Source of the DNA: Proteus appendicitidis
GTDB taxonomy: Bacteria; Pseudomonadota; Gammaproteobacteria; Enterobacterales; Enterobacteriaceae
DNA length: 64,000 nucleotides
Direction: 5' to 3'
Assembly (NCBI RefSeq): GCF_030271835.1
Contig: NZ_CP127389.1
Span: 496,001-560,000, forward strand
Part shown: positions 59,562-64,000 of the stretch, one piece after another
Numbering within the stretch: position 1 is the stretch's first letter
Layout: each line of letters starts with the position of its first letter
Program-made: the position numbers and the translations under genes
The notes under the pieces: model-generated
Told to the model about the DNA's origin: nothing
Seen by the model: the letters and a program-made list of their open reading frames with translations, nothing else
Database searches by the model: none

Positions 59562-59600
59562 ATTCTAACAAGGGAGAATGGATTCCCCCTTGGTTAGAAT
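59562..59600 (+). terminator. Hairpin between mreB and mreC
   Basis: ATTCTAAC (59562-59569) pairs with GTTAGAAT (59593-59600), with further AGGG/CCCT pairing inside. The tail is AT-rich but lacks a T run. It may partially terminate and so lower mreC/mreD relative to mreB. Confidence 0.6.
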
Positions 59601-59647
59601 ATTAACACCTGTTCTTTTACTTCTCCGTGTGAGTGATCTTAGAGTTT

Positions 59648-60700
59648 ATGAAGCCAATTTTTAGTCGGGGCCCTTCCCTGCAACTAAGATTAATAATCGC
59701 CGTGGTTGTTGCTATCTCTTTATTGATTGCTGATAACCGTATTGGTGCATTTTCTAAAGTCCGCCAGTATCTTGATACTGCTGTTAGTCCCTTCTATTTT
59801 CTTGCAAATGGCCCACGCCGTTTCCTTGATCAAATTTCAGAAACATTTGCCACGCGTGAGCGTTTACAATTTGAGAATCAAGCGTTAAGAAAAGAGTTGT
59901 TAGTTCGTAGCGGAGAAAGCCAATTACTGGAGCAATTTAAGCAAGAGAATGCCCGTTTACGAGAATTACTTGGTTCACCACTGCGCCAAAATGAACAAAT
60001 GACAGTAACGCAAGTACTGTCTGGTAATAGTACGCCTTATCGAGATCAAGTTGTGATTGATAAAGGAACCAATGATGGCGTCTATGAAGGGCAACCTGTT
60101 ATTAGTGATAAAGGTGTTGTAGGACAAGTTATTGCCGTAAGTGAGCTTACGAGTCGTGTGCTATTAATATGTGACACTTCTCATGCATTACCTGTACAAG
60201 TTTTACGTAACGATATTCGTGTTATCGCTTCTGGTGCGGGCTGTGCGGATGATTTATTGCTAGAAGCATTACCTGCCAATATTGATATTCGTGTAGGCGA
60301 TGTTTTAGTGACATCCGGATTGGGCGGTCGTTTCCCAGAAGGGTATCCTGTTGGTGTGGTATCTTCAGTTAAAGTGGATAACCAACGGGCTTATTCCGTG
60401 ATTAATGTTCGACCTTCAGCAGAGCTACAACGTTTACGCTATTTGCTTTTATTATGGAATTCATCAGATAAAATGGGAGAGCCTCCTCTGCCTTCAGAGG
60501 TTTATCACGCGGCTAATGAGCGCTTAATGCAACTGATGCCTCAAGTTTTACCTAATTATGAACAAGCAGGGCCACCGCTCCCTCGTTCTATGTCTCAAGA
60601 GCCGTTAGACAGTGCGGCTGAAGAAACTAACAGAACAACGACACCAGCAACTCCTCCTGCTGCAACAAATACACCTGCTAATACAAATAGAAGTAGGTAG
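59648..60700 (+). CDS. mreC: Rod-shape protein MreC
   Basis: A 350-residue inner-membrane protein linking MreB to the periplasmic wall machinery. One helix (about 12-30), a coiled coil (about 70-105) and periplasmic beta domains (DRV...[14 protein letters not shown] near 150) precede a Pro/Thr-rich tail. I chose ATG 59648 ([12 protein letters not shown]) to match E. coli; the frame opens at GTG 59633. Confidence 0.95.
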   Translation: MKPIFSRGPSLQLRLIIAVVVAISLLIADNRIGAFSKVRQYLDTAVSPFYFLANGPRRFLDQISETFATRERLQFENQALRKELLVRSGESQLLEQFKQENARLRELLGSPLRQNEQMTVTQVLSGNSTPYRDQVVIDKGTNDGVYEGQPVISDKGVVGQVIAVSELTSRVLLICDTSHALPVQVLRNDIRVIASGAGCADDLLLEALPANIDIRVGDVLVTSGLGGRFPEGYPVGVVSSVKVDNQRAYSVINVRPSAELQRLRYLLLLWNSSDKMGEPPLPSEVYHAANERLMQLMPQVLPNYEQAGPPLPRSMSQEPLDSAAEETNRTTTPATPPAATNTPANTNRSR

Positions 60701-60705
60701 ACACG

Positions 60706-61194
60706 ATGAATCCATATCAAAGTCGTGGGCGTTGGGTTGTTTGGCTCTCTTTTCTTGTCGCATTAGTTTTACAAATTATGCCGTGGCCAGAACAGTTAGC
60801 CGTGTATCGACCTATTTGGCCGATGCTATTTCTTATTTATTGGATAACAGCAATCCCTCATCGAGTCAGTGTCGGAACCGCATTTGTTTTAGGTATGATT
60901 ATGGATTTAGTCCAAGGAACTACCTTGGGTGTCAATGCATTGGCCTATACTTTAGTGAGTTATGTCATCGCCTTTAAATATCAGCTTTTTTGTAATTTAG
61001 CGTTATGGCAACAAGCCTTAGTGGTAATGTTAAGTGTTGTGGTTGTTGATCTTGCTGTATTTTGGGCAGAATTTTTACTTTCACCTGTGACTTTTCACCC
61101 TCAAGTATTCTGGAATAGTCCAGTCAGTGGTATTCTTTGGCCTTGGCTTTATTTTTTACTTCGCAAAATCCGCCACCAGTTTTTAGTTCACTAA
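60706..61194 (+). CDS. mreD: Rod-shape protein MreD
   Basis: A 162-residue membrane protein with five predicted helices, part of the elongasome with MreC, RodA and PBP2. The start [17 protein letters not shown] and the [21 protein letters not shown] stretch (split near 66) match E. coli MreD. It starts 5 bases after mreC. Confidence 0.95.
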   Translation: MNPYQSRGRWVVWLSFLVALVLQIMPWPEQLAVYRPIWPMLFLIYWITAIPHRVSVGTAFVLGMIMDLVQGTTLGVNALAYTLVSYVIAFKYQLFCNLALWQQALVVMLSVVVVDLAVFWAEFLLSPVTFHPQVFWNSPVSGILWPWLYFLLRKIRHQFLVH

Positions 61195-61246
61195 GTTATT
61201 GGATCATGGCGGTCACTTTTGCGTTACCGTCATGAGGACATTATTT

Positions 61247-61834
61247 GTGACCACACTTTACCTTGCTTCCAGCTCACCAAGAAGACGTGAACTTCTCGCG
61301 TTATTAGATGTTGAATTTAGTATTATCACACCAGCAATTGATGAAATTTGGCAACAAGGTGAAAAGCCAGAAGAGTATGTTCTTCGTTTAGCAAAAGAAA
61401 AATCACAAGAAGGTGTAAGACAAGCACCTCATGATTATCCCGTTTTGGGGTCTGATACTATTGTGGTTTATGATGGTCATATTCTTGAAAAACCTCGTGA
61501 TAAAACCCATGCTGCGCAAATTCTACGTTCACTCTCTGGCGCAACACATCAAGTGATGACAGCAATTGCTATCTCTAATAGAACACATACATTGAGTCAA
61601 TTAGTTGTCACACACGTCACTTTTAGAGAGATGACAGAGAGTGAGATTAGCGCGTATATTGAGTCAGGGGAGCCAATGGATAAAGCTGGCGCTTACGGTA
61701 TTCAAGGAAAAGGAGGCCGGTTCGTTCAACGGATTGAGGGAAGTTATCATGCTGTTGTCGGATTGCCTCTTGTTGAAACCGAAGCATTGATAGCTCAATT
61801 TTCGTCTCTAGCTAATGAGAAGGAGATTTCATGA
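61247..61834 (+). CDS. yhdE: Maf-family dTTP/UTP pyrophosphatase YhdE
   Basis: A 195-residue Maf nucleotide pyrophosphatase. Motifs are [14 protein letters not shown] at the start, LGSDTIV near residue 68, [14 protein letters not shown] near 80 and [12 protein letters not shown] near 145. I chose GTG 61247 because GAGGA lies 8 bases upstream and the E. coli start aligns there; the frame opens at 61199 without homologous sequence. It overlaps rng by 4 bases. Confidence 0.9.
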   Translation: MTTLYLASSSPRRRELLALLDVEFSIITPAIDEIWQQGEKPEEYVLRLAKEKSQEGVRQAPHDYPVLGSDTIVVYDGHILEKPRDKTHAAQILRSLSGATHQVMTAIAISNRTHTLSQLVVTHVTFREMTESEISAYIESGEPMDKAGAYGIQGKGGRFVQRIEGSYHAVVGLPLVETEALIAQFSSLANEKEIS

Positions 61835-63300
61835 CAGCAGAGTTATTAGTGAATGTGACGCCTTCTGAAACCCGTGTCGCCTATATTCGCGGCGGCATAC
61901 TTCAAGAAATTCATGTCGAAAGAGAAGCAAAACGAGGTATCGTCGGAAACATCTACAAAGGTCGGGTAAGTCGCGTATTACCCGGGATGCAAGCTGCATT
62001 TATTGACATCGGGCTGGATAAAGCCGCTTTTCTACATGCTTCTGATATTATGCCTCACACTGAATGTATTGCAGGTGAAGAGCAGAAAAAATTTAATGTT
62101 CGTGATATTGCGCAACTGGTGCATCAAGGACAAGACTTAATTGTACAAGTGGTTAAAGATCCATTAGGAACAAAAGGCGCTCGCCTTACCACCGATATTA
62201 CATTACCTTCTCGCTATTTAGTGTTTATGCCGGGTGCCTCTCATGTCGGCGTTTCTCAGCGAATTGACAGTGAAGAAGAGCGTGAACGTTTAAAGCTACT
62301 CGTTGAAGAGTATTGCGATGAAAATGGTGGTTTTATTATTCGTACTGCCGCTGAAGGCGTTGGTGAGCATGAAATTAAGCAAGATGCTGCTTTTCTTAAA
62401 CGCCTGTGGAATAAAATCATTGAGCGTAAAAAAAGAAATAAAACCCGTATTCAAATTTATGGTGAATTAGCGTTAGCGCAGCGTATTTTACGTGATTTTG
62501 CAAGCTCTGAATTAGATAGCATACGGGTTGATTCTAAATTAACTTACAATCAACTACAGGAATTTATTGGTGAATATATTCCTGAATTAACCGCTAAACT
62601 TGAATTGCATCAAGGGAATCAGCCTATTTTTGATCTCTATGGTGTAGAAAGTGAAATTCAACGGGCTTTAGAGCGTAAAGTTGAATTGAAATCAGGCGGT
62701 TATCTGATTATCGATCAAACTGAAGCGATGACCACTATTGATATCAATACAGGGGCATTTGTTGGTCATCGAAATTTAGAAGAAACGATTTTCAATACTA
62801 ATATAGAAGCAAGCCAAGCCATTGCTCGTCAATTACGGTTACGTAATTTAGGCGGTATCATTATTATTGACTTTATTGATATGAATAATGATGAACATAA
62901 ACGCAGAGTATTAGCATCACTTGAACAAGCGTTAAGTAAAGATAGAGTGAAAACAACGATTAATGGCTTCTCTCAGCTTGGCTTAGTAGAAATGACACGT
63001 AAAAGAACGCGAGAAAGCCTTGAACATGTGCTTTGTGATGACTGCCCAACTTGCCAAGGGCGAGGTACGGTAAAATCAGTTGAAACAGTTTGTTATGAGA
63101 TTTTACGTGAAATAGTGCGTGTGCATAAAACGATTGATGCAGATCGCTTCTTAGTTTACGCCTCTTCAGCAGTAGCCGAAGCATTAAAAGGCGATGAATC
63201 ACATGCATTAGCAGAGGTTGAAATTTTTGTCGGTAAACAAGTGAAAGTGCAAACTGAGCTACTCTATAGTCAGGAGCAATTTGACGTGGTGATGATGTAA
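61831..63300 (+). CDS. rng: Ribonuclease G
   Basis: A 489-residue endoribonuclease maturing the 5' end of 16S rRNA and turning over mRNA. The N-terminal S1 domain ([22 protein letters not shown] near residue 35) is followed by the RNase E/G core with the metal Asp residues in [10 protein letters not shown] near 305 and IIIIDFIDM near 347, and the Zn-link region [10 protein letters not shown] near 408. Length equals E. coli RNase G. Confidence 0.97.
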   Translation: MTAELLVNVTPSETRVAYIRGGILQEIHVEREAKRGIVGNIYKGRVSRVLPGMQAAFIDIGLDKAAFLHASDIMPHTECIAGEEQKKFNVRDIAQLVHQGQDLIVQVVKDPLGTKGARLTTDITLPSRYLVFMPGASHVGVSQRIDSEEERERLKLLVEEYCDENGGFIIRTAAEGVGEHEIKQDAAFLKRLWNKIIERKKRNKTRIQIYGELALAQRILRDFASSELDSIRVDSKLTYNQLQEFIGEYIPELTAKLELHQGNQPIFDLYGVESEIQRALERKVELKSGGYLIIDQTEAMTTIDINTGAFVGHRNLEETIFNTNIEASQAIARQLRLRNLGGIIIIDFIDMNNDEHKRRVLASLEQALSKDRVKTTINGFSQLGLVEMTRKRTRESLEHVLCDDCPTCQGRGTVKSVETVCYEILREIVRVHKTIDADRFLVYASSAVAEALKGDESHALAEVEIFVGKQVKVQTELLYSQEQFDVVMM

Positions 63301-63345
63301 TGGATTCGCCTTCCTAATGAATATGATGGCAGAAAGGAGACAAAA

Positions 63346-64000
63346 ATGAAGCGGCTGCCTAAATACCTGTTAGTGATAACAGTTTTTTGCCTCATCGTTT
63401 TTGCCTTGGTATTAAGCGGATTTCGCTACTTTCTGCCACGCTTAGATAGTTATCGTCCTGAAATAGAATCGTATTTAACGAAGCAACTCAATAGCCCTGT
63501 CTCAATGACAAAGATCATAGGGGAGTGGCAAAATTTTGGCCCCGATATTCAAGTAGAAGGGCTGAATATTACCAATAAAGATGTGAACGTAACGGCAGAA
63601 AAAGTCACTTTTTCTTTTGACGTTTGGCGTTCATTATTCGCTTTCCGTCTTCATTTTCGTGAACTGACCTTTGAACAGTTATATGTTAATTACCATAGCC
63701 CTATTTTTACTGGGCAAAGTGGGGATATAACGTTAACTGAACCTGATGATATCTCTTCAATTTTCCTTGAGCAGTTTGACCGTTTTAAACTGATTGAAAG
63801 CCGTTTTGTTTTTTTAACCCCTTCAGGAGACACCAGTACATTACATGTGCCTGAATTGATGTGGTTAAATCAGAAAAATCGTCATCGTGCTCAAGGTGAA
63901 GTCACTCTCGATACTCCCATTAATCATTATGGGGGATTAAAAGTACGCCTTGATCTCTATACCACAGAGAAGGGGCTTATCGATAACGGTAAAGTATTTC
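63346..64000 (+). CDS. yhdP: YhdP, AsmA-like envelope protein (N-terminal part)
   Basis: The first 218 residues are in the window and the frame is open at the edge. One N-terminal helix (about 8-30) is followed by a periplasmic domain starting RPEIESYLTKQLNSPVSM and GEWQNFGPDIQVEGL, typical of the AsmA/DUF3971 family. YhdP is one of the proteins moving phospholipids to the outer membrane. AGGAGA lies 5 bases upstream of ATG 63346. It follows rng by 45 bases, as in E. coli. Confidence 0.93.
   Translation, partial: MKRLPKYLLVITVFCLIVFALVLSGFRYFLPRLDSYRPEIESYLTKQLNSPVSMTKIIGEWQNFGPDIQVEGLNITNKDVNVTAEKVTFSFDVWRSLFAFRLHFRELTFEQLYVNYHSPIFTGQSGDITLTEPDDISSIFLEQFDRFKLIESRFVFLTPSGDTSTLHVPELMWLNQKNRHRAQGEVTLDTPINHYGGLKVRLDLYTTEKGLIDNGKVF

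Overview
The window looks like the chromosome of a Proteus mirabilis-type bacterium (Morganellaceae, Enterobacterales). It is AT-rich, the protein sequences are close to their E. coli counterparts, and long blocks keep E. coli gene order: frdABCD/epmA; yhhQ-tusA-zntA-yhhN-yhhM-yhhL-rsmD-ftsYEX-rpoH; and fis-dusB-prmA-panF-yhdT-accC-accB-aroQ-acuI-mreBCD-yhdE-rng-yhdP. The species assignment is inferred from this pattern, not from a database search. I saw no tRNA, rRNA, insertion sequence, prophage or CRISPR array.

Layout. (1) 1-2641: an FhlA/HyfR-type sigma-54 activator (cut by the window edge) is divergent from hydN-hypA-hypC, which has a well-spaced -24/-12 promoter and an upstream inverted repeat. 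(2) 2702-3088: a guanidine-II riboswitch controls a SugE/Gdx exporter. (3) 3162-4513: an AbiE-like type IV toxin-antitoxin pair. (4) 4893-10121: fumarate reductase and the divergent EF-P modification gene epmA. (5) 10165-12790: a four-gene membrane cluster with two LemA proteins around a GIDE-domain protein. (6) 13023-20116: glycerol-3-phosphate uptake and anaerobic oxidation (glpQ, glpT divergent from glpABC, with a perfect CRP site between). (7) 20297-22604: gldA followed by a DhaM-like protein lacking the expected phosphotransfer histidines. (8) 22969-34008: yhhQ under a preQ1-I-type riboswitch, tusA, zntA with a ZntR-like promoter, small membrane proteins, rsmD, a greatly expanded ftsY, ftsEX and rpoH. 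(9) 34103-38311: glycerate kinase, panM, an MFS pump divergent from its MarR regulator, and loiP. (10) 38800-43913: ugpBAEC divergent from ugpQ, with PhoB-box-like repeats facing both ways. (11) 44236-49399: the most accessory part, with a lone carbamate kinase, a CynX-like MFS, two proteins of unclear role (one SUKH-like), and a SatD/DUF3307 pair behind tandem palindromic operators. (12) 49638-64000: conserved housekeeping genes for translation-factor and tRNA modification, fatty acid synthesis, cell shape and RNase G.

Functionally, the window favours anaerobic and glycerol metabolism: formate-hydrogenlyase-associated genes, fumarate reductase, anaerobic G3P dehydrogenase, glycerol dehydrogenase and two G3P/glycerophosphodiester uptake routes. 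Fumarate reductase can accept the electrons that GlpABC feeds into the quinone pool. The least explained items are the SatD/DUF3307 pair (a cyclase-like domain plus HTH with a membrane partner), the LemA-GIDE-LemA cluster and the histidine-less DhaM homologue. Where a longer open frame exists, I chose starts by ribosome binding site and homologue length.
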